DNA from: Cristatella mucedo
Lineage: Eukaryota; Bryozoa; Phylactolaemata; Cristatellidae
Reading direction: 5' to 3'
Length of the DNA stretch: 64,000 nucleotides
Assembly (NCBI GenBank): GCA_009760855.2
Contig: WPIO01000004.1
Location: 11,303,501 to 11,367,500, forward strand
Position numbers and translations under genes: made by a program. The notes under the pieces are model-generated. The model was not told the DNA's origin. It ran no database searches and saw only the letters and a program-made list of their open reading frames with translations. The first letter of the stretch is position 1; each line of letters starts with the position of its first letter. Shown piece after piece: positions 35,401 to 51,200 of this stretch.

Positions 35401-38400
35401 AATTTCGAGGTGCTTCTCCGGAGAATACATTTTTTTAATCGAGACTTAATACGTTCGCCACCAACCTCAAAGTTTTAGGCAATCGACATGAGGTTCCAGT
35501 TTATCATTTGACACGAATATAAAAAGGCTGCCGGACTCGCACTACTGGTATGTTTATTTTTTATCGGGGCTAAAGAGTGCTTCCGAGAGCTTTCAGTGCT
35601 GCCATGTAGATACAGTGTTTCTACCCTAAAGAGAGTACGATGGAAAATTCTTATAGAGAGAGAGAGTACAAATTTTATGTGAGAGGAGCTAATGAGGCCA
35701 GCCAGGTTCACAACTACGGCTTCCAGCTGATGGGATACAATTTATCGGTAATGCTTAGGCGAACCAGCGAAATATCTCGGGTATACAACGGTCAATTTGA
35801 CAATTAAATACCATACATGTAAGCACATAGAAGCATAAAGGCTAAGTCCCAATGACTCTCCGACTGGCAGATCGTCGTTAAGACTGACTGTCCCTTTCAA
35901 GCTCTTCATTTATATACGATCCACTGAGAAATAATCTCCACTGAGTTTAAATGCATAATTAAATAGCCGCTGATCAAAAGCCTGCTTTTTTATCACTATT
36001 TCATAACTCGTTGCACAATTCAAAGTTCAATTTCAACTATGAAAGTGCGTGTTTTAGCAACTTAAGCAAATTATCAAATGATCTCTTCTGTTTTATGAAA
36101 TGACCTTTACATATATATCGTCTATAGTAGTAGCAACATATCACAATAAGCACGTTGTGAGCACGACGTCATCGGCTTTTCTTTACGGACTAGGGTTATC
36201 AGGTGGACGGACTCACTCACATTCAAAATGATTGAAATTGAACATTCAAAGTTTAAAATTGTGGGCAATAACATTCGATAATTAACCCCAATTAAAAAAG
36301 TGCACATCCATCAGTCTTGTAAACACTTCGAGAGCTTCAAAGTGGATTTCAGGTGATTTCTGGTCAGTCGATGGTTAGGAGCATGACCTTTAAAAGGTGT
36401 AGTAGCAAATTTTCAGCCGTGCCAACTGCTAGTGGTGTTCAGAGGAGGTGTAGTTAGAGGGTGTGGGTGGGGACTGCTTATTCTAATCAGCACGGCTGGA
36501 GAGTGCTTGTTATAATGCTGATAAGAACTCTTCTTTAGATTGGGTTACCTAAGCGATGTTAAGATGCCGGTCATGCAGCAGCAAAGTCATATTTCGAGTT
36601 TATACAAAGATCGGTAAAGACTTGTCCAAGTACGCATGCTACCCATTCGTTGCTGTATCAAGCTACTCATTCGTTGTTTTCTAATAGTTTTTACCTACCT
36701 AGTGTTTACCTATCGAGGCAACTAATATGGCGTCATTTACGCATAGAGCCAGCTCACTTTGGTTATTACATACACTACTACATTTGTGTTTCTGTGTGCT
36801 AGCCATGCTAGGATGGCATGAGCATATAACGTGAAAGTTAATTCAATGTAAGCTATTCATGAAATAATGCTAAATAATAAATAAATAATGCACTTCTGAT
36901 GGCTGAGTACGCAATACCGTTAATTGTTCTGTCTATCATAATGATGCAGACAAAGCCCTGTCAAGTAGTGTTACACATCTTTCAGAATTCCTTGGGCACA
37001 ACCAGCCTTTTCTGGATCTCACATTGTCGAAAAAAAGATAAGGAAACCCACATCCCACATCAGGTGCTCGGCCAGTTCAAGTATGCATTGGAAATAAAAC
37101 AAAAGCATTAGCAACATAGGAAAAACACCATGCAAAAAAGCAGCTGCTATACTTACAGAAAAAAGCTATACTTACAGAGCACTCGAGGAATCTGGAAGCA
37201 GATTCGCCGCTAAGCCGGCATCCTTTGAGCGTTCCAGTATGGTCCGTTAAGTCCACATTAAGAAAAAAACTTGGCTCGGCACATTGGAATTCGCTTGAAG
37301 TAGCTGCTTTGCACTCAGGATTGATACACACAGCTTGCACTTGCCGACGGTGACAAGTCTTGCTTGGAAAAAACGTATAAATGCCGTAAAAAGTACATGT
37401 TCTTTTTTGCAGTATGAAGCAAAGGTGTCAAGTATCGTTACCGAGGTAGCTAGTCCAAAAAATGTTCACCTCTTAGTGCTGCAGCTTCTAGGCCATATGT
37501 CAACGACAGGCTTCAATAGTGGACAATTTCACAAGTTTTTTCACTCCTTATGATCTGTTATATAGTGAGGGGGCTTCGCAACATTTACCTGCAGCTTCTA
37601 ATTGGTGGAATAAGTGACGATAAGGCTATGACTTATTCCACATGTCATAATTATGAATTTCTTATACTCTACTATTTGGAGGTGCCGTAGTGGGAATACA
37701 ATTAAGGCTCGAAATTTAGCTGTCCTCGTTGACAGTTGTTAAATGTTTCACCGTTTAATTTAGAAGCCTCCACAGCTGACACTCATGTTCGATCCCTATC
37801 CAGGATTGGCGACTAATTTATTTAGTTGGCTGTCTAAAGATCATTTTTCGAAGTGTAGTTGCACTGGATGGACTGCTATACATTCACGTGAAAGTGCCCA
37901 CCCGAGCTGGTGGGGGTTTACAAAAACTGTGCAGCAGAAGTGTGAATCGTGTATGTAAGTATTTACAATACAAGGCTGAGTTGAGGGATAAAATGAGCAG
38001 GTCAAGAACCAGAACATGATATACCAGAAGATAGGAACATCTGAATCATTAGTGAGGGATTATCTCGACACCCGCAGTTGTAATGTAATATAATGCATCT
38101 CCGTCTGCTACTCCACAAAGCCATAAAGACGTGGATGTGGGTGTTACGCAGGAGAGTTTTGTATAGCGCACTATCAGCCTAAACGGCTTTCGGTATGCAT
38201 TTGGTAGCAAACAGACGTCATCTCACGAAACAAAGAAAAAGTGGGAAGCATAGCAGAGTCAGGAGAGCAGTTATGGTAGTGAGTAGCATAAAAGTAGCTG
38301 CTCAGGACGGCTGAACAGGATGAGTTCTGTATTGACTGTGATGGCATGGTTGTCAGATCAGTTGTCGACTCTCACTTAGGCAACAACAGTATACACTAGT

Positions 38401-41400
38401 CCATGCACAGCTCACTGGCACACGCTATGGAGTATCGTGGTGGCGTGTCTTCTAATTGAGTTGCTGACAAGCTTCACTTACCATCTGTATGCTAAGGCCG
38501 AATCAGTTCTTCCATCAACTTCCAACTTTGTTATTCTGACATAAATGATGCAGTAGTCCGAAATGGTTTGTTTTAAATGCCTCATTCTGGCTTTTGCCTC
38601 ATCGACTTTGCAGACCTCGTGGATCTCGGCAACTGCAAATTTGAGTTTCACTACATTTGAAACGGATGTGAACAAAAACTGAGCTTGGAAAACATCAAAG
38701 ATATGGCATGCTCATAGAGTGCTAAGCATGTTATCAGTCTACCTATCTCAAGCAGCAACAAACAGGTAGCAATATTGAAGTGGTAGTCCAGAAAGTAGAT
38801 GCTTTATATTTCTTGTTGCATCTGAGAAGTCTATTGCTGGCTCTGGGCCACATTCTTTCAGGAGCAGGCCAAAAGTGTAGCGCAACAGGCAGGTTTTGCT
38901 TTTAATCTGCTAGTGCTACCTTTGTCTAGCTCTCACATCTAGGTAATGGGTGGTTTTGACTTTTTCGAGCTGAACCAATCCGGGCTCAAAGACAAAGGCA
39001 TATAAGGCAGCACTGCAAGGCATCATTACTAAGAGAAGCAGTTAAGTTCACTGCCACATTTTCAACTTCTTAGAGATTTTTGTTTCGGACAATGACGACA
39101 ACTCACAAGATTGAATGCCTGCTATCCACCATACTCGACAGTGTGGTTTGCAGGGATTAGTGCTTCTTCCAGAGAACATTATTGATGGAACTAGCACCTC
39201 AAAGCTCGACTACTGAGCCACAGTATCGATGCTACAGCTATTCCCTGACAAACATAAAGATGGTTCATGGTATCTTAGGATCTGTGTGCTCAAAATGTAG
39301 CTCTATATTCCACACCGTGTGAGCGGACCTCTTTAAAGAAAGGTAGCCCAAAACTAAACATGATTTACGATTCAGGAACCGATACATCTACACTGATAGG
39401 CATGATCAAGGTCAGATTTAGACCGGCCAACGTTTCAACAACATCATTACACATAACACCTAATCAATGAATATCATAGAAAAAATAAAAAATATATATT
39501 CATCCATGATTAAATCCTCCACAATCAAAGCATGCTGGTCGTATAAATAGTAGCCTGTCACTCATCTCTAAGGTTTCACGAGAGAGGCTCTGGATCCTTG
39601 ATCTTGCAAGTACCTAATTCTGAAGACAGGGGTGTTGAAAACTTTTCAAGGTTATAATCATGGCTTTGAGAAATAAACAAAGGATACACAAACATACAGT
39701 GCAGGCTGATCGTGTGCTGACTGGTAGATTTTGTCAAAGCTTGAATAGCTTTCCACTTACCGTCTTTGATGGATTGATTGGTGTCATCCAATGGTGGCCA
39801 ATATGTGCCTTTTGCATATTGATGCAACTTCCAAGCTATGCGGGTATCTGCAAACGATTAGGTACAGGAATAAGCTAGGTCCTTAGAGAGAAAGCTTGTC
39901 ATAAGGTAAAGTATTACAGGCTTACATATGACAGAATAAATTTTTCACTAGAAGAAATACGCATGGGATATAATAATAGACATACATATACTGTCCTTGC
40001 TAGTTAAGACTACCGTCTTGCTCAAGAGAAAGGACCAACGAGTGCAATAAAATTACTGCATGCTTGCAAGGTTTAAAAGCATTCGTAAAGCAGGCTCACG
40101 ACTAGCTGAGTGGTGTACAATAGGAGAAGCTATATTTTTACATGCAATAAATTTAACTAATTTAGTTAATTAATTTAGTCACCGGTTCTCAAGTGACAGC
40201 AAATTTTGGCACTAGTTTCATTGAAAGAAATAGCTCAGCATTTTCACATGCTGCTGAGAGCGGCTAATAATACCAACTGTCTATCAGTATTCTTATACTT
40301 TAATTTTTATGAGCTAGGTGTAGACATGACTTAAAAATGTAAATACCTAAATGAAAGAAAGCAATGTGATAGAATCCTCGGATAAAATAATAATATTAAT
40401 AATAATAGCCATATTAATTTGTATACTGGTCTAAGGGAACTAAATCTCTATCCAAGCGGTTTATAGCTCACTGCAAGAGAATCAATAACTAAGGGTTTAT
40501 GGTATGCAAGGTATCATGCTTGAACAAGCATGCAAAAGTATCATGCTTCGGCCAGCATGCTAAAGCGCACAAGAATACACTCGGGGCCATCGGTTAGCAT
40601 GATCTCTGGCAAGTAACAAGCAGTTAGACATGCACTGATAGGGATGCAAAGTAAAAAGGAGCAAAACAGACAAGTTTCAGGTAGTGATCGAAGCCAGAAG
40701 CAAGCTCTAGACTTTTGGTACATAGGGTCTGAAGGTCAGATCCCAAACAGATTTTTTTAATTAGTTTTAGGAACGGTGAGATGACTGGAAACCAAAGCGT
40801 GAGTGATGTGAGTGCACTCAGGAGGAGCAATGAGGTCAGATAGTTAGGCTGGTACTAGCTAGTGAAGCGAGATGTAAGTCAGAGAGAGGATCTTGAAGTC
40901 GATTCGTTGCTTGTTAGGGAGCCAGTGAAGCTCACTCTGAAGTAGCATGATGTGGCAGCTATGCCGTCAATGACAGACCAGATGAGCTACTGAGTTGTGC
41001 ACCAGTTGCAAACGATTGAGGGCAGGCCCTAGGAGTTCTGAATATGAGGAATTGCAGTAATATACATGCGATATCATAGATGTATGAGCTATATTGGCTG
41101 TCGTACTTTTCTCTATGCAGACCCTGATTTTGGCAATGTTCACCAGCTGAAAGTAGATCAACTTGACAGCCGACCCAGTAAATTTAGAAATACTTCTAGT
41201 AGCAAGAGCTGCACTGTTTTTTTTACATCGAAATGAAAAACTTGCATCGTGTGGATACATTTTGTTTGACTTGTTAGAGCTTCCCGTGATTAAATATTGC
41301 CTAGGCAAAGTTTTCAAAAAAACTACCTTAAACTCTAAAGTGTTTACTGATGTGCTTAGCACCCGATTGGTATTGTTCAAAGCTGCATATAGAAAGTACT

Positions 41401-44400
41401 CACCTGGATTGACCACCAGAATAGATTTGCTAATGTGAGTCGCTATCAGGCTCTTGGAGTACTCATCGAATGATATCTTGACATCTACCGCAAGGATTAC
41501 TAAAATAACGAGTTTATTCACTTACAGCAGAAGTAGAATTGGTCTTCCAATTTTTGGATTGTTTTTCAAAAAAAAGCATGCACTTTAAGCATCAAATACT
41601 GCAACACATAAATATATTATGAAAAGGCAAATACAGCTGATCAAATCATGGCCCAATTAGTGACGTGTATACCATCAAAGCTAAGAATCACGAGCTAAAT
41701 CCAGACCACCTGTAAGAGGGGCACCCAAATTTGAGGTCAACAGCCTAAGCTACCACTCAATCAATCCGGCCGTTGTAAGCAGACCATGGTAGTGCACAAT
41801 AAATAATCGATCGCAGGTATGGTACCGAGCTTAAGCATAGATTAAAGCATGCTGCTAAGAATAACACCTGGTCAGGTTCTGGACCATTTATTCATTGACG
41901 TAGAAGGAATTAAGCAGTCCGATCAGGCCAATGATAGGCAGACAATAAAGCATCTGACCAGCCCAAGCGGCAGGGAGTGTCTTTTATTTGCAACCACAGA
42001 TTTGAGTCGCGCTTGCCTGAACTGGCTTTACTGAGCTGACATTGAAGATGGTCAGGCAGAGTTTACGGACATTACGGCTAGGCTGACGTTGGATAAGAGT
42101 AGACAATTAAATTAGATGGCTAGTGGCCACTACAGATACGTGTACTTGTATAGGCATTTGAAGAATGATCTGATTGCCTTTTTGCCAGTGTAGCTGTAAC
42201 ATAAGTGTGCATACGCGGTTCATCGGTCTTTGCTTGGTTATTACACACACACACAACTTGAGGTCGATGGATCACAAGACCACTGTGAAGGTTCAGCTGG
42301 TGTCATTAGTGCAGCAATATAGATACACATGCTCTCTACTAAGGCCACTAGAGGCCGTTGCAATGGTGGATGACTTCCTTTGGTTACTATTCATAGTTCT
42401 TGCAATATCAGACACTATCGAGATGCATACATACAGTTACACAGACATTGATATCGTATTTTGGGCTGTCAAACCAAGCCATAAGTTGGTTTTTATATGT
42501 CAGTGAGTCTAGGCCTTTATCTATCCAGAATCAATTATATGTACAACATATCTATTCAGAATCAATTATATGTACAGAATGTCTGTTCTGACTGTAAAAA
42601 AGAGGCTTCACAGAACTTTAGACTTGAAGTTGTCTGGTGAGTTTCAAAAGATCATGAACTTGAATTAATTTAAATAATTTTGAATGCGATTCTGTGAGTA
42701 TGTCCTGTAAACGCAAATCACTGCCACACTTACATTGTGCCCATTTTGATGTTCACGGTGTTATTATGATGCTACAGCTGCGATGAGTGTCATTAACAGA
42801 AAACAGAGAGGATAATCTACTAGTTTGCAATGTAGCTACAACATGCACTGTCATTGCTAAAATTGAATATCGAAGTATGCACTGAATTATGAAATAGCGA
42901 CGAGCAAGCTTTTGATCATCACATTTTTAATTATATATTTAAATGCTGTGGAGACTATCTCTTTATGGAACGGATAACAATGAAGAGCATGACAGGGAAG
43001 TCACTCTTAGTGACGGTCTACTGGCCGGTGAGTCATTATGGCTGAGTTTCCTTGCAGCTATACACTTATATTCATGGTCTTTAATTTTCAGATTGAATTT
43101 CCTGCAATATTTCGCGAGTAGAGGTCTTCCCCTGATTTATCAAGGGTAGGCTGGCTCCTTAATTTAGATGAGGTCTAGGGAGAATGGCTGGCCGAAGCCA
43201 CTCGGTTGGTCAAAACTCTATCATTAGGTTACTCATTAGCTGCTTGGATAAAAACAAAGAGCATGACAGGGATAGTCAGTCTTGATTACGGTCTGCCGGT
43301 AGGCGTGTCAATTTCGGGTACACTAGTAATCTTTAACTAGGCATGCAAGTGAAAGGTGCTTCTAATGGTCGCTTAAAGCTACTCTTAGGGTTATGGGCAT
43401 TAGGTTAAAGTTTAAAGTATTAAGGTTTAAAGTGATTTAATCGTTCCGACTCTTACTTTCACTGAGGAAGTGCTGGTGAGTGGGAAGGTGAAGCCAATTT
43501 AACAGATTGGAGAGGAAAGGATTGCAGGATGGGGAGAAATTCTTCTGAAGCTCTTGTCAAACATCGGATGGATGCGAAGCATCTTGCAGCAACAAATGTA
43601 AATGCAAGAATTCGCTGGAACGTATATTCAATATCATTTCGAACTAAGTTTTATTTTGAGAGTCGCTAACACGTGTTAATCTTGTTTTCTATACAAGTAA
43701 GTTAAATGTATCTTACTTTGTGGGATGCAATACGAGCACGCACAAGCATTCAAAGGACAATTCACTAAAACCCAGAAAATGCTGTGAGGAACAGGTGGAT
43801 TTTTAGCTTGTTTTCTTAATGCCGCCATGTCAGGAGATATCATGACTTCCAGCAGCTGTCAGTTCTAGGCTTTGGGAGCATACGAATTAGAGGCACAGTC
43901 TCTAAAGAATTTGAGTTTTGACGCACAGTTAAATGACTTGAGTGAGAAGAGTGAATGGTACGATGTCTGGCCTGATTAGGAAACAGTTTGGATAAGTAGG
44001 CTGGAGCGAGAGAACGAAGGTACCTAAACATGAGCAACAAAAGCTTGAAGCCAATAAGCTGCTTGATTTCGGAGCCAATGCAGGTTGGTGAAAAGTAGTG
44101 TAATGTGGCAACGGCAAACTTCATGACAGACAAACTTTGCTATAGAGTTTTGCACCAACTGTAAGCACCTTATTGCACAGGCCGTAAGACATGCAAGTTG
44201 TGAGTCACAGAGGTGCACACTGGATGTCACAAATACATCAGTTCTAAGCAGGCCTGAATTTTCACAACGTTATGCATGGCTGAACGTAGTGGGTGACTAT
44301 GAAAAAGTGACGTGGTAGTCTAACAGAGGATTACTTTGATATAAGACACACAATTTCTTACAAATGCTACATGAGATATGCTGGCCAGGCCATTTGAGGA

Positions 44401-45218
44401 TTTGGTTTTCCAATGTAGAATAGGTTCTCAAAGTCTTATTCATGGGAAGAATGTGCGATTTCTCTTATTTTTTCAAAGCAATCTACTTCAAGCATGTAGG
44501 TAATTCATTTGTTTTTCTTGTAGTTAAACTGCAGCTAATAACCTCTATTAAATACTTCTACAATTAAAGATGCTGCTTCACCACCAAGGCACCAACCTCC
44601 GACTAGGACAAATTAAAATTTTTCAGAGATTCAGGCTAACTCACAATCACTGACGAAAGTTTTGTCGAGTTAATACATAGCTGTCAACAGTTTGCATGAA
44701 CTAATCGGCCAACACTTGTAATGCAGTTAAACATTAACATTCTTACAAATAGTACTAATAATCCATATGCCTAGTTAGATTACTCTAGTGGTGCTACCAG
44801 TGCATCTTTAATCTGCAGAATGAAGCAGATGGTGAAGCCCGAAACATTAACTTGTAGAGCAGCTGTCACGTTTCTTAGTAACCGACCAACGCTACATATT
44901 TATTGGGCCAATACATAAAGGGTACGTACGACAACACTAAAATCACTTTATGCTAGCCAAATCACACGATGGTGTGAAATCAAGCGTGTTGATTCGCTTC
45001 AGTCGGGCGGGTGGCTCACTCAACATTCACATTGGAGAACTCAGATTTAGCACTTTAGTGTAACTTTAGAAGTGGAAATACAATAAGTAAACTTACTTGT
45101 TTCTGATGGCCTCCAATCTTGGGCAACTTTGATTAGTTCTTTGTTCCATCTAAAAAATTGACCAATAATAATTTAAAATTATAGTTCGCATTGTTGTATA
45201 CTATACTATACTATACTA

Positions 45219-45277
<59 letters not shown>

Positions 45278-48200
45278 ATACAATTGATAAAGTGCCCTCA
45301 GAGAAATCAATCTCTTTCTAGGCGCTTTGCATTAGCTGCAATCTGCCATGATGACATACATAGATCAGCGGTACGAATCCAAGGCACAGTAGTACTGTTT
45401 CCGTTGCCTTTCTTCGTGCCATTTCAATGGCTATTGTTTTATTCTTCACTAGGTGTTCGCATACTTTAAAGGTTTTCATTAGATTTATTGCCGTCTAGTG
45501 CCTTCAAACAAGCTGCAACTGTTTCCTTATTAAATATCGTGTATAATTTTTTAAAGCACTAAGATGGGTAATCAGAAAATTCCACGTTATTCCTTTGTTG
45601 TGACCAATTGGGCTTTACTAATGCTAATCAATGCTGGTCTATCCTTGGTTTCATGTTTTGGCCAACATTAAATGCAACAAACGTTGAAGATATCGACACT
45701 ATGTCACGCCATAGGGCCCAAAAAGGAAAAAACTTGATATCACCTATGTTTGACTTCTCAGCATATGAACTTATTATGGAGCAAAATCCCAAAAATGAGC
45801 ATGGGAGTTCGATAATGCTTAGCTTCTGTCAAAGTCAGGATTGCATGCTCAGCATTAAACAACAGGATCCGAGGACATGCCACAGGCAAATTTCTATAAA
45901 GATTTCTGAGCATTTTAAATCTTAAATTTAAGCTGATAATTTAGATTTCTAAGTGTTTCTTCTAAAAACTAATACTTTAGTTGGTAAGGCACCACAATGC
46001 TGTAACATGTTTAAGCTAGAGAGCTGCAACAAATTGCCAAATTACACCCAAGTTACACCTTCTTTGACAATCGGAAATGGCTTCCAGTAAAGCAGAAAAT
46101 GAAACCATAACAACAGCATGTCATGCTACCAAAACATCTCATTCGGCAGTGGGGTGTCAGATAAAGGTCCGATAAGGTATGGACAATAAGTAGGGAACCT
46201 TAGCCAACATCAGAGAAGTAAAGTCTGTCAGGACACCCAGGCAAACCTGCGCTGGGCTTGCTGAATTGCTTAGGTAAGTCACTCCATCTTGGTGAAATAC
46301 CACATACAAACTAAGTCTGACATGCTCAATAGCTTGTTCTTGCCAACCAATTGCCAACAAGCCAGTAACCACAACACTTGTGTAGGTCAAGATGAATCGA
46401 ATAAAACTTCTAAAGTAATAGGCACTTTCCACCGTAATCACTTGCTCCAGTGAAAGATGCAGTAACAGCTAACGTACTTTGTAATTTGGTGGGTCACTGA
46501 CATGGTCGATTAGAAGCTGCTGAAATATAGCAATATGAAGTTCAAAGTAATCTTAATAAGAGGTCTTAATGGTCAGACTTCAATAATGACCATAGGATTT
46601 TTGGCTAGAAAAGAAGTTCTTTAAATGTACTTATTCACAAGCGAAACTGCTTCGAATTGAACTTGTGGCCTGATGACAACACTGTTGAGTCTGTTATTTG
46701 GCATTGTAAATACTCTACCGTCAGGGCTTTTGTCAATTGAGGGCGAAAATTCTTACTAAAAGCACGATTAGAATCAAGGACTCCATAGTCTAGAAGCTGA
46801 ATGCTCCATTTAGGTCTATAGTCACATGAACCGGCTGAACGCTAGATGCTCAAAACTAGATTTTGGCTTGCTTGGTAAAAAAAGTGGTATGAAGTTTTTT
46901 CCGTCTTTTCTGCATTTACCATACCTGAATTGGTACCGGGTGACTTCTTGTCTCAAATTTTGTACAATCACAACTATTTATTTAAAATTAGAACACTTAC
47001 CGGAAGTGTTTTAAAGACCTTAATTTGTAGTTTCCAATCCTACTTCCAGTAAAAAGACATGAAGTCGATTTATTCTCTCGAGGTTTGAATAACTAGGTTT
47101 GGATAAAGCATTTGACACCACTGTGCATGTGACTCGCACTGTAATGTGCAAAATTGGAAATGGCCCCCCGTATTTCCTAGAAGTTATAACTATGACAAAA
47201 AACAAAGTCGTTTGCTTTAAACGTCGTGACAATGCGGTTTTAGGACTACTAATTTTTGGGCTTGAAGCATTGGAATTTTACTTCGTACCTCATTTTCATG
47301 GCCATAATACATTGCAATTAATACATTTTCCCGATCACAATGGAAGATGGATGACCTAGGTTACTAGTGGAGCATGCTACTGTTACTAGTGTTACTAGAA
47401 AAAATAACGTAAAAAACGTGAATGCAGGCCAGGAAGCAATCGTAATTCATACAGCCCTACTGAGCCACTGACATATCTAAGCATTACTTTCTCACACCCA
47501 AAGTTTGCATTACTCTAAGCACACGAGAATAAGAAAAGAGAAGATAAGCCACAGATCTTTACCAAAATAAAATCGCATGCCTATAATTTTAAAAGTAACC
47601 CAGTCGATATTGTATTGTATATTCGGGAATTCTTGCAGACCTGTAGGCATATTGCCGACAAGAATTTACAGTGCAATATCATGATTAGCATTGGATTTCT
47701 ACTTAGCAGTCATTGTCATTATAGGCATTATCCTAATAGCCTTGCATTTAGGCTAACACAAATTGATCTAACATTGGTGGCGATTTCGTTGTATTGCTTG
47801 ACATTCTCTACTGGGCACTGGGTGTAGTCAACTAAAAACAGGCCGGATGCTCAAATATCTCCACTAGTTTTTTTTAATATTTCGATTGGCTATCTGAGAT
47901 AGGCAGAACTGACATTACGATGAAGTAGGGAGAAGCAAGTAGGAAAATTTGACCTCGTACTTGGTACTAAGCATAAGCACCGTAGACAAGCTAATGCTTG
48001 TACGTGTGTACCCTAATCCAAGGTGCTTAATTGTACGCATACTGGTAATAACCAACCTTTTCTAGTAAGTATGCTGTGAACTTGAAGCCGATTGCACCAT
48101 TGAGGGAACTTCCATGCATACTTATGATGCTGCTTCATGGTCTTGTCGTCTGCAGGCAACTGATGCAGGCAACTGGTGCTCCATTAGTTTCAGCCCGACT

Positions 48201-51200
48201 TACATTCAAACATTTCTACTGCTCATGCATCCATGATAGGTCTTGGAATTTTACAAAGCTAAATTAAATCATAGTAATAATAATCATAAATTTGTATAGC
48301 ACTCTAAGAGAACCTAATCTCTTTCTAGGCACTTTACATATTCTGTAAAGAAAGCAAGATCAAATGATTAGTGGTAACATGCACAATGTCATCAAGCATG
48401 ACATGGCTAGAGGTGACATGCACAGTTTCAACATGTAAAACATGATTAGTGGTAGCATGCACAGTGTCAGCACCAAAAAGCATGCCAAGGAAAAATCACA
48501 ATGACACACCAAATGCTGTGATAAATTGATGCATTTTAAGCTTCTTCTTAAGTGTCGTCAAGTCATGGGATGTCGTGACGTCAGTTTGGAGTGAGTTCGA
48601 GGCTTTGGAGCATAGAAACTAAAGGGATGGCCTCCAAAGGCTTGAGGTTCATACAAGGTATATCTATAAGATTTTAAGTCAAAAGAGCAGGTGGTACGAT
48701 GTGTTGTCTGAAGGGGGGGTGGATTTTGATAGGTAGGCTTGAGCCAGAGAATGAAGGGACTTAAAAGTGTCTGACAGAACTTAGAAGTCGATGCGTTGCT
48801 TGATTAGAAGCCAGTGCAGGTCAGTGAGAAGTGGTGTGCTGTGGTAAGTTATGATACTTCAACTCACAACAGAGAATCCTAGCTGCAGAGATTTGCACCA
48901 ACGGTAAGTGCCCGATTGCAGAGGCCAGAACAGCAAGCAGTGAGTTACAGAAGTCAGGACGGGATGTCACAAATGCACGGCCCAAAGTGGATGTAGTATC
49001 AGAAAGCTCGAGTTTAAGCAATGTTACGCAGCCAAAAGTAAGCAGACGACTGCGGAGCTGATGTGGTCATTTAGTTAAAGGTCACTTTGGAACAGGACGC
49101 CTAGATTCCGGGCAGATTCAACAAGGGATATGCTGACAAAGCCATTTTGAGCGTTAAGCTTTCCAGTTTCTGAGTCACACTTGGTTTCCCCATGTCTACT
49201 AAGTCGATTTTATCGTCATTCAATTTGAGAAAGTTGGATGCCATCAATGTGCGGATGTAAAAAATAGCATATCCATCAATATCAAATGGCATCGAATTTC
49301 TTCTCATTGAAAGCACTACAATTCCCTATCTTAGTTGGATAAGCACAAATGAGAGCATTGCTTAATTCTTCTAATTTTTTGTTTCTTCTTCAATAACTGC
49401 CTGAGCTTTAAAAGGTTTATTTATGCAGAAGGCTGCATCCGTAGCAAGACATCGCTACGTATTGCAATTGCTAGCTCAAAATACAAGCTCTCTGGTTCCT
49501 TCAAGGCTGCTCTACACTAACTCTGCTATTCAGGCTGCCAAAGAATTATTTGCCATACTGGTTGAAATTAATATGGTCCCTAGATTGATTTTAAAGTCTA
49601 TGAAGTTTTAGGTACATGGCAGCTATGACAAAATGAAGTAGGCTCATGATTAATCAGTGAACTGTAAGTAAAACTCTTACTAGGATCATACAGCCTGCAG
49701 TGGATTAGCTCTTTTATACCTAGACGAACTCCTGCACCAATTTCAGCCTCCTTGTGCCCATGGGCCCTTTCAGGAGAATAGATTAGCTACCATTTTCATT
49801 CAGCTGTGGACTACTATCACTATCACTATCACAATAATCACTTGTTCTATGAGTCCTAGACTGTAGAAATCCCCCCAGTTCCAATGCAATTATATTTTCT
49901 CCCCTGATGCACATGCTGGCACTTCCTTTCCAGTTGTCCTATGCAGCTATGTCTAGACTACTTACGTTCTTTGCTGTACGCCTAACTCAGCTACGTTTTT
50001 CACCTTTTCTTTTCCTTTTTTTTTCATTTTTCCTTTTTTCGTTTTTCATCTCTTCCTTTCTTTGCTACGTAAGAGGAAGGCTGGTTGCTACTGTATGCCT
50101 ACATAAAGCAGCCTTTTTGCAGCTTAGGCATTGAGAGTGGTATACACAACTCTTCAGCATAACACCTACTTCATATGCTTGGTTTTTTGAAATTACAGAA
50201 CGAAATACATACTTAAAAGGAAACTGTAATCTACCAGCTTTCTTAGCTGACAGCACAGGCATCATTTGTAGAAGCAATCTTGCTTGAGAACCTCTGCCAA
50301 GTGAGAGTGAAATTCAGGAGCAGTAAAAGCTGTTCACTACAAGGAGTAAGAGGTTAAATTAGTATATAAGGCAACTTTGAAAGCTTTAAGAAGATTGCTT
50401 CTACAGCTATTCATCACGCTCGATCCCTGTCTAAGATTAGAGAATATCTACCACTGTGGCTTGCTAAAAAGTTAACTAGCCCCCTGGTTGGACTTGGCTG
50501 GACTAGTGCAATTCTGTGTTGGCTGGGCTAAAAAAAGATATTAAGCATCTACAGCTGGTGAAGAATATAGCTTCAAGGCAAACCGATAAATCCAGCAAAC
50601 CGATAAATCCCAGAGGTCCAGCCATGCATCTCCTCAGCTGAAGAAGCTGCAATAGTTCCCAGTAGATCAAAGGATACAGAGTATAAGTCTTACTCTGATC
50701 CACAAGGCCCACTGTGGCTTGGCTCCTTGATACCTAGCTGAACTGCTCAACCAGTTTCAGCCTCATCGTGCCTTAAGGTCCTCTATGGATAATAGATTAG
50801 CTGTTTTATTCTTTTGCCTGAAGACAATTGGAGACAGAAGCTTTTGATTTGCTGGTCCTAGGTATTGGAATTCACTTTAACAATGCACCGACATAGTCTC
50901 TCTTGCTGCCAACTGCAGCCTTTTCAGCCGGCTTGTGCTTCTAATTCCATGCTACTCCCGTCCTCGACCGTCTTCCTGATCCAGCCATGTTTCTCAGTAT
51001 CTTTTTGTTGTTTGAGAGAAAGTCTGTTGGCTACCACATGCATGTCGAAAGCCGCTTAGGCTTTGAACGTGCCACACAAAACTCCCCTGCATAACAGACG
51101 GGATACATTTCATTAGGTGCCAGGAGTCTTCCAATGGCTAATAGATGGACAGCATGCATGCACATCAAAAGACGGAACAGTCAAGTTTGGTTACTTTCAG

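Noticed and set aside
47099-47359. 86-codon plus-strand frame, considered as a piggyBac-type transposase fragment
   Set aside because: No diagnostic Asp or Cys motif found; resemblance too vague.
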